Assembly (NCBI RefSeq): GCF_000243155.2
Contig: NC_018017.1
Coordinates: forward strand, 3,348,001-3,412,000
Direction of reading: 5' to 3'
Origin: Desulfitobacterium dehalogenans ATCC 51507
GTDB taxonomy: Bacteria > Bacillota > Desulfitobacteriia > Desulfitobacteriales > Desulfitobacteriaceae
DNA: 64,000 nt
How positions within the stretch are numbered: position 1 is the first letter of the stretch; each line of letters starts with the position of its first letter. Of the stretch, positions 8,666 to 17,293 are shown one piece after another. Made by a program: the position numbers and the translations under genes. The notes under the pieces are model-generated. The model saw nothing but the letters and a program-made list of their open reading frames with translations. It searched no databases and was not told where the DNA came from.

Positions 8666-9686
8666 AACACATATACCCGCTCTCGCAAAGTATCCTGGCT
8701 CCCTTATTCGTCCTGGCATAATCGCGCACTTCATCGGGCATATGCCCTTCGCTTTGATAGGCCAATACTTTCTTTAACAGTTCGACGCTCTTGACTTTCT
8801 TGCGCAGGGAGGCCTCCCTGCCCACAATTTTCAAGGAGGTTATCCCCATGTCCCGATATTCGGGCAAGGTGCACAGACCGCACATGCCCAGCGGATATTT
8901 TACTCCGAAATACCCACCGCTGTTCCTAATCCCGATCCATTGCCACCTTTTCAAATCACCCACATTGCGCTCAAAGGTCTCCCCGGAAATTTTTAAGCTC
9001 CTTAACTTCCATGTCTCTAAAGCCCCGCCCTCTTCCGGCGGGATCAGCTTATACCGCCAGGCCGGATTATGACAGAAGGCGCCGCCAAATTGATGACTGA
9101 CATGGCAGTGGGATTCCTCAAACATACAACCGTCGTTGAGGATAAAAACTTCATATTCCAGATCTTCCCCCGCCCTGTCAATGATCTTCTTAAGTGTCTT
9201 CGCCTCCAGATAACGGGGAAAAACGATTCGTTTGACACCCAGCTTCTTAAAGAACAGGACCGCGGAGCTGTTTAAAACGCCGGCCAGGCTGCTGACATGA
9301 ATCACGATATCCGGTTCCTTCTCGATCAGCATCCGGATCAGCCCCGGATCCGCAACAATAAAAGCATCCACCTTGCAGCTCCTCTTGATCTCTCTTGCGA
9401 AAGCCAGAATCTCCTCATAGAGATCTTGGGCATAGCCCGGTTGATTCAACGTCAGGTATACCTTTTTCCCTTGGGCATGGGCGAAGTCAACCAGCAGAGA
9501 CAAGCTTTCCAGGTCGGGGATGTTGGCGTTACCCGATTCGCGGCGATTGATCCAGATTTCCCGCTGGGTGTTCCCCGGCTTATTCTTCAATGCCCCAAGC
9601 CCTATTCCACAATAAAGTTCGTCGGCGCCATGTGCAATTAATCGTTCCGCTTCCTTTACGGAACTTACCGGTGCCAGGATGTTCAT
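8655..9686 (-). CDS. Peptidase U32 family protein
   Basis: The 343-residue protein has the U32 TIM-barrel signatures: an N-terminal APVSSVKEAERLIAHGADELYCG, a central VHVSSLAGVLNS strand region, and LKIVGREASLRKKV near the C-terminus. Cysteines cluster in CMFEESHCHVSHQFGGAFC and CGLC. In characterised members such as UbiU/UbiV, RlhA and TrhP, conserved cysteines bind a 4Fe-4S cluster and the proteins act in O2-independent hydroxylation rather than proteolysis. That chemistry may apply here but is not shown. ATG 9686 follows GGGAGGTG. The gene lies 32 bp after its neighbour and the two are probably one operon. Confidence 0.82.
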   Translation of the reverse strand: MNILAPVSSVKEAERLIAHGADELYCGIGLGALKNKPGNTQREIWINRRESGNANIPDLESLSLLVDFAHAQGKKVYLTLNQPGYAQDLYEEILAFAREIKRSCKVDAFIVADPGLIRMLIEKEPDIVIHVSSLAGVLNSSAVLFFKKLGVKRIVFPRYLEAKTLKKIIDRAGEDLEYEVFILNDGCMFEESHCHVSHQFGGAFCHNPAWRYKLIPPEEGGALETWKLRSLKISGETFERNVGDLKRWQWIGIRNSGGYFGVKYPLGMCGLCTLPEYRDMGITSLKIVGREASLRKKVKSVELLKKVLAYQSEGHMPDEVRDYARTNKGARILCESGYMCYER

Positions 9687-9718
9687 CGTACACCTCCCTG
9701 ATCGATTAATGACTCCGA

Positions 9719-10621
9719 TTAGATTGGCTCCGGCTGGAAAATCATCCGGTTGACCCCGATCTTTTCCGCCTCAGTCAGGATTTCAGCCAGGAATCCTTTG
9801 TTCTGACGATAAAAAACGGTGTTTCCCTTCTGCATAATTTGCCAGTCCTTATCTTTCTTAACCCGACCACTGAGGTCGGACATTTCCAGCCAACCTAACC
9901 TGCATTTCTGCGGACACGACCCGGTCGTCTTGAACTTTTCCTTGGCATCCAATCCCCACGATTGCATCAGGCAAATCCGGCCTGTCATAATCACGCCATA
10001 AGGGATATATAAAGAGATGTCATAACCCCAAGTCGGCAGATTTGGGTCCAGCCCCTGAGGGGGATAATCCAGTTCCACCCGTCCTACCTGATACTGATCA
10101 AGCAAGCCCTTCATCTCTCCTCCTGCCAGGTAGCTGGTCTGGAACTTGTGAATCACAGTTTGATCCGGCGAATTTCGCAAGGAATCCGGCATCCGGGGGT
10201 CCCGGATAATTTTATTCATCAGTCGGCCTAAAACAGGAGTAAGGGTGGAATGATGCTCCGTCACCCAATCAAGCACACCCCAGTCATTAATCACAACCTC
10301 AGCCTCAGGTTTTGTTTGCGCTAGGATGTCCAGCAGCTGCTGGACTTTAGTCAGCCCAGTCTCTGTCACATAGGGGGTGACGTAAGTAAATCCCCATCCA
10401 CGTTCTTCAGCCGTACTAATCGCCTTTTCCAAAGCCTTCCCTGTCGATAACGCCCTTTCGCAGAATTCCTCACCGAAATAAAGCCTCGTAAAGCTTATCG
10501 GGCCGTATTTTGCTTCCAGAATCTCTTTTACCCCTGTTAGGTAACTTGTTTTTGCTCCGCCCCAAGGTTCCTCTATTCTTTTGAACGCCTGTTCATGTGG
10601 AATAGCCAAGACCCATTCCAC
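9719..10621 (-). CDS. U32-associated protein of unknown function (300 aa)
   Basis: I do not know a name for this family. The protein begins with a barrel-like strand (EWVLAIPHEQ), contains TYVTPYVTE and VVINDWGVLDWV strand-turn regions that resemble U32/UbiV barrels, and has a C-terminal cysteine pair in CPQKCRLGWLEM. I start it at GTG 10621, eight bases after AGGAGG; GTG 10630 overlaps that site. It sits directly upstream of the U32 gene. A heterodimer with it, as UbiU pairs with UbiV, is a reasonable inference. Whether it binds Fe-S is uncertain, since few conserved cysteines are visible. Confidence 0.65.
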   Translation of the reverse strand: MEWVLAIPHEQAFKRIEEPWGGAKTSYLTGVKEILEAKYGPISFTRLYFGEEFCERALSTGKALEKAISTAEERGWGFTYVTPYVTETGLTKVQQLLDILAQTKPEAEVVINDWGVLDWVTEHHSTLTPVLGRLMNKIIRDPRMPDSLRNSPDQTVIHKFQTSYLAGGEMKGLLDQYQVGRVELDYPPQGLDPNLPTWGYDISLYIPYGVIMTGRICLMQSWGLDAKEKFKTTGSCPQKCRLGWLEMSDLSGRVKKDKDWQIMQKGNTVFYRQNKGFLAEILTEAEKIGVNRMIFQPEPI

Positions 10622-10727
10622 GTCACTCACCTCCTTTAGAGTTACTTGATTAATACTCTACTATAGTATGATTTTCGGTGGTAATCTGAGCCCATTCGCC
10701 TTTAGAATTGTTCCTTTAATATGAAAC

Positions 10728-10770
10728 AGCCTGTCCTGGATTCGAATGCACTTTCGAATCCAGCCAGGCT
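10728..10770 (-). terminator. Hairpin downstream of helD
   Basis: AGCCTGGCTGGATTCGAA pairs imperfectly with TTCGAATCCAGGACAGGCT on the minus strand, followed by only TTT. It is a likely but weak terminator between helD and the U32 pair. Confidence 0.5.
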
Positions 10771-10878
10771 GCGGCGGGGGGATGATGGAACAACATCCAT
10801 ACCTACGAACTTAGGCGGCTGTCCCGCTTTAACGAAGGCTTTATTCTATTGATAATGCCAGAAGGTAGCAGACCAGTT

Positions 10879-12927
10879 TTAGTTCAAAAACTTCGTTTTT
10901 TTGCCACAACAAGTTAAATCTAATTTGTGCATGGCTCTTGTGCAGGCAATATATAATAGACTCCGGTCTAATTGTGTTTTATAAAGATCATCGGAAACAT
11001 CGGGCACGATCACCTGATCAAATTCAAGTCCTTTCGACATGTGTACAGAAGTGATGACGATGCCATCTTGAAATTCGCTGCTGCCAAAACTCAATAGAAT
11101 CATAGTGTCATAAGCGGTATGAAGTTGTTCAAAAAGCAGCCTTGCCTGTTTCTGTGATTTGCAGATAATACCCAAGGAGGCCTGTGCGGATTGTCTGAAT
11201 TGCTCAATCAAATGCCGTATCTTGCCCAACTGTTCCTTCTGAGTTTGACATACTGTTATTGTTGGTTTGTCACCATGCCGTTCAATGGGAATTAGTTTTT
11301 TGTTTTCTAAAATTTTTTGGGTAAATCCGGTAATTTCAATGGTTGAACGGTAGCTCCTGCACAATTCCATACAATCACATCCGGCAAAGTACGGCTGAAT
11401 CTTTTCCGCGGAGGATGAACTGTAAGGATTTACGCTTTGATAGCTGTCGCCCAAAATGGTCATTTTACAGGAAAATAGTTTCGCTAAAACGGCATATTGG
11501 ATAGGCGTATAATCCTGCATTTCATCAACCAACAAGTGCTGTATACTTTTGTAATCCTGTTCTTCTCCTTCAAAATACATTTTCACATAAATGAAGGGAT
11601 AGACATCGCAAAACTCCAACGTATTTTTACGGATAAAACGGAACAAATCATCCCGACCGAGGTAGCGGTAAAAATTTTGATACAGCAAAAGCGTATCGGT
11701 AAATTGAAACATTTTTTGTATGCTGTCTCTTATTTGGCGGGAAATTGCGGCGTCCATCTTTTTATTCGTATGTCTCTTGTATTTTTCTATTAAATCGTCT
11801 GCTATTTTACGCAACCGCTTCTTCATAGGCAGCCTTTTCAGAGCATGATAGTTAGAAAGCAGGGTTTCTTTGGAAACAAAAAAACTTCCGAGGGCCAGAT
11901 CGGTGGGAACAAAATAGTTTTCGTCAGCATATTCCAAATACGATTGGAGCTGCTCTACAAAGAGGTTTGTCGCCTTAAACTCAATTCTGGCAATTGCTTC
12001 GGCATCCTCATCCGCTAATAAGCTTTCTACTTGTTCAGAAAAACTCTGATAGTGATACTTTCCAAGCATGCTCGTGGCAATATCATCAAAACTTATTTCT
12101 GCCATATTCTCTTCTCCTAATTCCGGCAAAACATTGGAGATGTAGTTGCCGAATACTTTATTAGGAGAAATAATCAGGAGATCCTTTGATGTTAAAGTCT
12201 CTTTGTAGCGATACAGTAAAAACGCGACCCGATGCAATGCTATAGAGGTCTTTCCGGAACCTGCTGCCCCCTGTAGGATCAGGACTTTTGCACTGTCATT
12301 TCTAATGATAGCGTTTTGCTCCCTTTGGATGGTTGCTACAATGTTTTTCATTTTGTCATCGGAATTCTGGCTTAATTCCTTTTGCAAAATTTCGTCGCCA
12401 ATATTCAGAGAGCTTTCAATCATATACTCCATTTGAGTTTGTCTGATTCTGTATTGCCGCTTTAGGGTCAGCACTCCATCAATTTTTCCAACAGGAGCCA
12501 CATAAAAAGCCGGGCCAATCTCAAAATCATAAAACATACTTGAGATAGGTGCTCGCCAGTCGAAAATGATGTTGTGAGATGTCGCGGGATCAGCAAAAGC
12601 ATGCACTCCAATATAGAATGGATCTCCTTTACCTTCTTTTGTCTCAGCAAAATCAATTCTTCCAAAATAGGGAGATTGTATTAATTTTTGAAGCTTCCCT
12701 CTTTCTTTGATAGCTTTTTCTCCGAAGGTAACGCTATCATGAACAGCGATTCTATTCGCCGCTTTTTCAGCAAGGTCAAGTTGATTTTCATAGATATACC
12801 GCTTAGTCTCTAATATTTCTCTGGAGTAATGGTCTATTGTTTCTTTCATGTGTTCCAGCGCTGTTTTGAGCTTTCTCTGTACTTCACCTAAATACTCTCT
12901 TTCATCACTTTCCTTTTGATTAAACAT
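10879..12927 (-). CDS. helD: HelD-like UvrD/Rep-superfamily helicase (RNA polymerase recycling type)
   Basis: The protein has 682 residues. It has an N-terminal coiled-coil (1-60), the HelD-specific segment containing FDWRAPISSMFYDFEIGPA, the Walker A motif LQGAAGSGKTSIALHR (~220), a Walker B-like LLVDEMQDYTPIQYAVL (~465), motif III/IV residues (ILGDSYQSVN, CRSYRSTIEI) and a C-terminal TSVHMSKGLEFDQVIVPD and LLYIACTRAMHKL. This is the Firmicute HelD family, which uses ATP to strip RNA polymerase from DNA and nucleic acid. It is a little shorter than B. subtilis HelD (~774). AAAGGAG precedes ATG 12927. It stands alone; such genes are often found in accessory or resistance islands, but no resistance gene is seen here. 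Confidence 0.85.
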   Translation of the reverse strand: MFNQKESDEREYLGEVQRKLKTALEHMKETIDHYSREILETKRYIYENQLDLAEKAANRIAVHDSVTFGEKAIKERGKLQKLIQSPYFGRIDFAETKEGKGDPFYIGVHAFADPATSHNIIFDWRAPISSMFYDFEIGPAFYVAPVGKIDGVLTLKRQYRIRQTQMEYMIESSLNIGDEILQKELSQNSDDKMKNIVATIQREQNAIIRNDSAKVLILQGAAGSGKTSIALHRVAFLLYRYKETLTSKDLLIISPNKVFGNYISNVLPELGEENMAEISFDDIATSMLGKYHYQSFSEQVESLLADEDAEAIARIEFKATNLFVEQLQSYLEYADENYFVPTDLALGSFFVSKETLLSNYHALKRLPMKKRLRKIADDLIEKYKRHTNKKMDAAISRQIRDSIQKMFQFTDTLLLYQNFYRYLGRDDLFRFIRKNTLEFCDVYPFIYVKMYFEGEEQDYKSIQHLLVDEMQDYTPIQYAVLAKLFSCKMTILGDSYQSVNPYSSSSAEKIQPYFAGCDCMELCRSYRSTIEITGFTQKILENKKLIPIERHGDKPTITVCQTQKEQLGKIRHLIEQFRQSAQASLGIICKSQKQARLLFEQLHTAYDTMILLSFGSSEFQDGIVITSVHMSKGLEFDQVIVPDVSDDLYKTQLDRSLLYIACTRAMHKLDLTCCGKKTKFLN

Positions 12928-13093
12928 AATTAATCTCCTTTATCCCTTTGAATTTACAATCTAAAGTATAGAAGGAAATTCAAAAAATACTAGACTTATA
13001 ATTTTCAATGCGGTATCATTTAGATTAAGTATTGCCCCTAAAGAAAATGATAAAAAATTCCATTTCTCGATATTTTTAGGTTTATTTATATAA

Positions 13094-13137
13094 TATAGCC
13101 TCTCCAATCGTTTGTATTGGAAAGGCTATAGTTTTTT
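13094..13137 (+). terminator. Orphan + strand terminator-like hairpin
   Basis: TATAGCCTcTCCAAT pairs with ATTGGAaAGGCTATA, followed by GTTTTTT on the + strand. No + strand gene precedes it; both neighbouring genes are on the minus strand. The rest of 12928-13281 holds no convincing gene. Confidence 0.6.
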
Positions 13138-13281
13138 ATTATGAAAACGATGGCGACATGGGCCGTTATCCCATGGCAAGGGTTCTTAATTCCATTCGAT
13201 AGCTGGTATTCTTTTATCTTTTTCACCTTCTCATCTCTGTTAGGTATTAATTAATAGATCACATACCTATTCCATCTTTTT

Positions 13282-13515
13282 TTACCTCATAAAAAAATCG
13301 TCGTAAGTAATCTCCAAAATTGTCTTTATGGCATGTAACTCATCCAAAGAAATATGCCTGATACCGGCCTCGATTTTCGCCAGTGTTCCCCGGGAAATAT
13401 CACAGCCATGTATCTGTAATTGGGCTGAAAGCTCTTCCTGAGTCATACCCTTGGCGTTTCTCCATTTGCGAATATTATCGCCAATACTTTTATCCGCTTT
13501 GATGTTTTGTCCCAT
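13282..13515 (-). CDS. XRE/Cro-type HTH regulator
   Basis: The product is a single helix-turn-helix domain of about 77 residues: SIGDNIRKWRNAKGMTQEEL, then GCDISRGTLAKIEAGIRHISLDELHAIKTIL, then YDDFFMR. I choose ATG 13515 (MGQNIKAD), nine bases after AAAGG; the frame could extend to 13551, but that would run through an operator site. It diverges from the 56-residue gene at 13620. Two copies of a 16-bp palindrome lie between the two starts, so autoregulation and control of the small gene are likely. A degenerate second copy of this control region lies at 22036-22200. Confidence 0.8.
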   Translation of the reverse strand: MGQNIKADKSIGDNIRKWRNAKGMTQEELSAQLQIHGCDISRGTLAKIEAGIRHISLDELHAIKTILEITYDDFFMR

Positions 13516-13533
13516 AGCTCTAAACCTTTCCTT

Positions 13534-13549
13534 GTTCCAATTTCGGAGC
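13534..13549. promoter_or_regulatory. Operator O2 of the XRE regulator
   Basis: GTTCCAATTTCGGAGC is an imperfect palindrome with arms GTTCC and GGAGC. It matches the better site at 13590-13605 and lies just upstream of the XRE start. Its duplicate at 22041 reads GTTCCGATTCCGGAGC. Confidence 0.55.
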
Positions 13550-13558
13550 ATATTTACC

Positions 13559-13588
13559 TTGATTATAGAGGGTAACCTATGTTATAAT
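13559..13588 (+). promoter_or_regulatory. Promoter of the 56-residue gene
   Basis: TTGATT (13559-13564) and TATAAT (13583-13588) are separated by 18 bp. The palindromic operator follows immediately, at the expected transcription start, which fits repression by the divergent XRE protein. Confidence 0.6.
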
Positions 13589-13589
13589 T

Positions 13590-13605
13590 GCTCCGATAAC
13601 GGAGC
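13590..13605. promoter_or_regulatory. Operator O1: perfect palindrome GCTCCG-ATAA-CGGAGC
   Basis: This is a perfect 6-bp inverted repeat with a 4-bp centre, directly downstream of the -10 box at 13583. Its centre is 56 bp from that of O2. I infer it binds the divergent XRE regulator. Confidence 0.65.
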
Positions 13606-13619
13606 AAAAGGGGATCACC

Positions 13620-13790
13620 ATGGCGGATTATAAAAAAATGTATTTCGCACTTTTTAACGCAGTTACAACTGCGATTAATCATCTTCAGGATGCACAACGC
13701 GATGGGGAAAGTGAGTATATTGAAACCCAGGATAGTTCTTTAACTATTTTGCCCATTTCTGCTGATGAAAAACCAAAAGCCACCGAGTAA
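13620..13790 (+). CDS. Small acidic protein next to XRE regulator (56 aa)
   Basis: The 56-codon frame starts at ATG 13620, preceded by AAAAGGGG. It begins MADYKKMYFALFNAVTTAI and continues with an acidic middle (RDGESEYIE) and the C-terminus EKPKATE. There are no cysteines and no signal peptide; the first half should form an amphipathic helix. Small proteins of this sort are common beside Cro-like regulators in clostridial accessory regions, but no function is known to me. A decayed copy lies at 22103-22197. A terminator follows at 13820. Confidence 0.65.
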   Translation: MADYKKMYFALFNAVTTAINHLQDAQRDGESEYIETQDSSLTILPISADEKPKATE

Positions 13791-13819
13791 ACGGTGGCGC
13801 CGATATAATGCTAAAGTCA

Positions 13820-13863
13820 CAGGGCAAGCCTAGCCATACGCTGGACTTGCCCTGTACTTTTTT
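13820..13863 (+). terminator. Intrinsic terminator of the 56-residue gene
   Basis: CAGGGCAAGCCTAGC pairs with GCTGGACTTGCCCTG, followed by ACTTTTTT. One internal mismatch is visible. Confidence 0.85.
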
Positions 13864-13895
13864 GCGTTGCAAAATGAAATCAGGTGATTCCGGTG

Positions 13896-15623
13896 TTATT
13901 TGACGTACGCAGCGGCGTTCTGGCCCGCAATACGGCCAAACACGACGTTGACGGCGGCCGGGTTGGCGCCCCAAGTCCCATCGTTAGCGCATTCACCTGC
14001 GGCGAACAATCCGGGAATAGCGTTTCCATCTGTTTTAAGCACCTGTGTATTCACATCCGTGTTAATTCCTCCAAATGTACCCTGTATGCGGCAGGTCATG
14101 GGAGCAGCATAGAACGGTGCTTCATCAAAGGTCATGTTCAGCATAGCGCGGCCAAACTCCTCGTCCTTGCCGTTAGCCACATAACCCTTGTAATTGTTGA
14201 TCGTCTTCACGAGGTTCTCCTTGTTCACACCGATTTTGTCCGCAAGTTCTTCAATCGTGTTCGCACTTACGAAGAGGCCCAGCTTCTCGTACTCGCGCAC
14301 ATCCTTAACACCCTCGACAAGGGAATTGTCGAAGATCGCCCAACCACTGCCACCCTGTTGAACGACCTGAGGACCTACTCCATACGCACCCTGGTCGTTC
14401 ACAAAACGCTGGCCGTCCTTGTTCACGAAAATCGCACCGGTGTTGAACAGGCTGCCCATATAATAGTAGTAGCCGTTCTCTGCCGTGGTATAGGTGAAGT
14501 TAACGCGAATATAATCCATGTTCTTCAGGTCCGCGCCCGCAGCTTGAGCCATCAGATGACCGTCTCCTGTACCTCCGGGGGAAGGGGAACTCTTATAACC
14601 CTTCAAAGTGGGGGCATATTCGGCAACCATGTCGTTGTTGGCTGCAAATCCACCGGAAGCGATGACCACCGCCTTAGCGGAAATGGTGTAGTCACCCTGC
14701 TTAGTGGAAACCTTGACGCCGTCCACGACGCCATCCTTCATAACCAGCTCAGTGGCTTTGCTGTTGACCCGCACGTCCACGCCGGTCTTTTCACATTCTG
14801 CCTTGAGCGCCGATACAATCGTGTTGCCAAATTCGCCCACCTCGCGGGCCGAAGTGGAGCTGACCTGACCGCTTGCCACCGTCAATTGTGCGCCGATACT
14901 GCGCAGCCAGTCTGCCGCCGCACCATTGTTATGGGTCAGTACGCTGAAGGCCTCCGCCGTTCCGTTGGGGTTTTGCTTTGTTAATATTGCCGCTTGTTCC
15001 TCTGCGGTCACATCGCTGCCCAACGCGATATGGGTTTTATCTCCCACCGCGCCGAAGCTCTCAACGGAGTAATTAGAGGTACCGCCCACAAGGCCAAGCT
15101 TCTCCAGCAGGATGACTTTCTTTCCCTCATTCGCCGCGCTTATCGCGGCGGTCATGCCGGCGCCACCGGCTCCAACCACCACCACATCCGCAGTGGTGTC
15201 TTCATGGGGCACATCGGCGATAACTTTACCAGTGAACTGGGCAGGATCGCCACCCGCCTGGGTGATCGCATTCCTGACAGCGTTCAGGAAGGCAGCGCTA
15301 CTGACTGTCGCCCCGCTTACAATATCGAGATCCAAAGTCTGATTCTGCACGATCAGATCAGGGTACTGCTTGATGGGTACGGAACCGGTGTTGTGTGTCT
15401 CTTTTTCACTTACAACTTTAATGGCGTCGATGCTGTCCTTCCCGAGTGTGACCTTAACCACGATCGGGCCGTTACGACCGTTGCCCACGCCTAGGTAGTC
15501 GCCGGGGACGATCCCCCCCTGGGCCGAGCTTCCCGCACCGGCAGGAGCGGCGGTACAACCCGACAGCCCCAGCGTCAAGCACAGGAAAACCGATAGAATT
15601 GAGATAACCTTTGTCTTTTTCAT
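13896..15623 (-). CDS. Lipoprotein flavin reductase, fumarate reductase/flavocytochrome c family with FMN-binding domain
   Basis: The 575-residue protein has a lipoprotein signal peptide with lipobox LSGC (Cys ~22), then an FMN-binding domain (~35-115) whose SGATVSS motif normally carries covalently bound FMN on Thr. An FAD-binding reductase domain follows (~140-575), beginning with VVVVGAGGAGMTAAI and ending with GLFAAGECANDGTWGANP. No haem motif is present. Such extracellular flavoproteins reduce fumarate, urocanate, acrylate-type or other unsaturated organic acids, taking electrons from membrane quinol through small cytochromes. The substrate here cannot be told. A MerR-type regulator diverges from it, pointing to substrate-induced expression. 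The cytochrome operon at 1.2-2.7 kb is a possible but unlinked electron donor. Confidence 0.88.
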   Translation of the reverse strand: MKKTKVISILSVFLCLTLGLSGCTAAPAGAGSSAQGGIVPGDYLGVGNGRNGPIVVKVTLGKDSIDAIKVVSEKETHNTGSVPIKQYPDLIVQNQTLDLDIVSGATVSSAAFLNAVRNAITQAGGDPAQFTGKVIADVPHEDTTADVVVVGAGGAGMTAAISAANEGKKVILLEKLGLVGGTSNYSVESFGAVGDKTHIALGSDVTAEEQAAILTKQNPNGTAEAFSVLTHNNGAAADWLRSIGAQLTVASGQVSSTSAREVGEFGNTIVSALKAECEKTGVDVRVNSKATELVMKDGVVDGVKVSTKQGDYTISAKAVVIASGGFAANNDMVAEYAPTLKGYKSSPSPGGTGDGHLMAQAAGADLKNMDYIRVNFTYTTAENGYYYYMGSLFNTGAIFVNKDGQRFVNDQGAYGVGPQVVQQGGSGWAIFDNSLVEGVKDVREYEKLGLFVSANTIEELADKIGVNKENLVKTINNYKGYVANGKDEEFGRAMLNMTFDEAPFYAAPMTCRIQGTFGGINTDVNTQVLKTDGNAIPGLFAAGECANDGTWGANPAAVNVVFGRIAGQNAAAYVK

Positions 15624-15644
15624 CTTCTACCTCCTAATTTTAGC

Positions 15645-15659
15645 CGTATATACTATACG
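15645..15659. promoter_or_regulatory. Operator-like palindrome between flavin reductase and MerR genes
   Basis: CGTATA-TAC-TATACG is a perfect 6-bp inverted repeat. It lies 22 bp upstream of the flavin reductase start, in the divergent region. A second TATACTAT occurs at 15678. It is a candidate binding site for the MerR regulator. Confidence 0.45.
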
Positions 15660-15725
15660 ACTTTGTGAAATTCATGGTATACTATGGGGCGACCACAGAG
15701 TCAATACCCGGAGGTGAAAATATTC

Positions 15726-16580
15726 ATGAAAGTCACCATTCGAAAATTTGCGGATTGCATTGGCGTAACGCCGGAAACCATCCGGCATTACCGGGAGATC
15801 GGACTGCTGAATCCGAAGGTGAGGGAAAACGGATATTACGACTACACTGTAAACGATGCACTTACGGCGCTGCTGACCAGGGAAATGCGCACCTATGGTA
15901 TGCAGCTTGAATCCATACGGGATTCCTACGACAGCATCGGCGAGTACAACAAGCTTTTGGCAGACCGGGAAGCGGAGTTGAAGCGTGATATGGAGATGAT
16001 TCGTCTTGAACTTTCACGCATGCATGAAACCCGGATCTACGCAAGCTGCGGCGTGCGGATTCTGAATAAGGTGGAGGAATTCGAAGGTCCGCCAACCTGG
16101 GCGGTGGCCACGATTAACCGAAAAGAGGGCTTTCTCCCGAACCGCGGAATGGAGCAGTGGGTGAAGCAGTTTCCCTTTACCTATGTGTCCGCGACCATAC
16201 CGCTGGAGGAACTGAACAGCAGAAAAGGGCTAGATCTTTACGACATCCAGATTGGCTTGGGCGCACTCATCCATTATGTAGAAAAATTCCAGCTTCCTCT
16301 GGGCGGCCGCTCCTACTACCAGCCCGGAGGCCGCTTCATCCGCACCTGTATCACCACGCGGGACCTCTTCTCGCTGAGCCCGCAGGACATCTCCCCTCTG
16401 CTGGAATACGCGGAGGCGCAGGGGTATGTCTTTGCAAGCTGCACGGGTGGGCGGCTGCTGTATATTGACCGCACCGAAAAGGGACCCCTTTTCTACTTGC
16501 TGGTATGGGTGCGCGTGGATCCCAAAAGCAACCCGCTGGCGGAGGCAGGTAAACTGGAGGAAACACTAGCCCAGGCCTGA
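15726..16580 (+). CDS. MerR-family regulator with C-terminal effector-binding domain
   Basis: The product has about 284 residues. It has an N-terminal MerR HTH (TIRKFADCIGVTPETIRHYR, then EIGLLNPKVRENGYYDYT), a dimerising helix (~70-110), and a ~170-residue C-terminal domain resembling GyrI/BltR-type small-molecule-binding domains (GGRSYYQPGGRFIRTCI; GPLFYLLVWVRVD). ATG 15726 follows GGAGGTG by nine bases, so the frame's earlier ATG at 15684 is not the start. It diverges from the flavin reductase gene, which is its probable target, with the unsaturated substrate as possible effector. Confidence 0.82.
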   Translation: MKVTIRKFADCIGVTPETIRHYREIGLLNPKVRENGYYDYTVNDALTALLTREMRTYGMQLESIRDSYDSIGEYNKLLADREAELKRDMEMIRLELSRMHETRIYASCGVRILNKVEEFEGPPTWAVATINRKEGFLPNRGMEQWVKQFPFTYVSATIPLEELNSRKGLDLYDIQIGLGALIHYVEKFQLPLGGRSYYQPGGRFIRTCITTRDLFSLSPQDISPLLEYAEAQGYVFASCTGGRLLYIDRTEKGPLFYLLVWVRVDPKSNPLAEAGKLEETLAQA

Positions 16581-16921
16581 AGCCATAGGAGTATTGAGTA
16601 CAGAGAGATCTTTATTTAGTCTGTTTATTAACAAATTTTCTTTGGCGTCATGTTTTGCTTCGTTCAAACATTATTATTTGAAAAGTTAATCTGACTTATT
16701 TTTTTAATTTTTTTCACATAATCCTTTACCTTAAACCTCCACAAAAAGAGAAACCCGATCCTCATGTGCATGCCGGGTATATAAGCAAATTGGATGATTT
16801 TTTGATCAAAGCTACGCGTAAGAGAATGAAACGATGAAATTCTTTTTCTACCGTCTTGCACACCAAACCCCGTGTCTGTCTAAAACACGGGGTTTGGAAT
16901 GTCCTTGCAAGCCCATCCGGT
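16581..16921. other. Gene-free interval with a strong hairpin
   Basis: No gene is supported here. At 16863-16897 CCAAACCCCGTGT and ACACGGGGTTTGG form a perfect 13-bp inverted repeat with a 9-base loop. It lies 25 bp past the stop of the zinc-ribbon gene (minus strand) and may end its transcript, although no T run follows. Confidence 0.5.
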
Positions 16922-17176
16922 CTAACAAGAGGTTATTTCCCGATCTTTCCATGCTGGGAGTTTGGCCAGGGTACGGATAGCCATCTGCCGGGCCGCTTCT
17001 TTGTCCAGACCTTGAGTGCGGGTAAGAAAATCAGTCATCCCCTCCACTTTCTCCGGATAAGACTGCATCGAGCCGTCGGGCCTTGCGCAATAGAGGCAGT
17101 ACTCTTTGTTCTCGTCTCCTAAAGCATAGTCGGCGGCTTTCGTCATGGGCATACCGCAGGCAATACAGGTTTTCAT
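16922..17176 (-). CDS. Putative zinc-ribbon protein
   Basis: The protein has 84 residues, with a treble-clef or ribbon of two Cys pairs: CIACGMPM and CLYCARPDG. It is followed by a helical tail (MTDFLTRTQGLDKEAARQMAIRTLAKLPAW). This matches the small 'putative zinc ribbon' family common in Firmicutes (Zn_ribbon_2), of unknown function. ATG 17176 lies seven bases after AAGGAGG. Confidence 0.75.
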   Translation of the reverse strand: MKTCIACGMPMTKAADYALGDENKEYCLYCARPDGSMQSYPEKVEGMTDFLTRTQGLDKEAARQMAIRTLAKLPAWKDREITSC

Positions 17177-17293
17177 CGTCAATCCTCCTTACTCAACTTC
17201 CTCAGTTAAACATTTATTGCTTCCAAAGCGGGAACCGAGGGGTGGGCACGACCTGAATGAGATCGTACAAGGCCCCACCCGCCTTCCTCACCC

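Noticed and set aside
13141..13251. 36-codon + frame starting ATGAAAACGATGGCG
   Set aside because: It follows immediately on a terminator T run and lacks a ribosome-binding site.
13884..14984. 366-codon + strand frame over the flavin reductase gene
   Set aside because: The minus strand encodes a clear flavoprotein with a lipobox; the + frame is its shadow and has no domain.
16664..16861. 65-codon minus frame
   Set aside because: It is AT-rich, with a low-complexity C-terminus and no ribosome-binding site; not supported.
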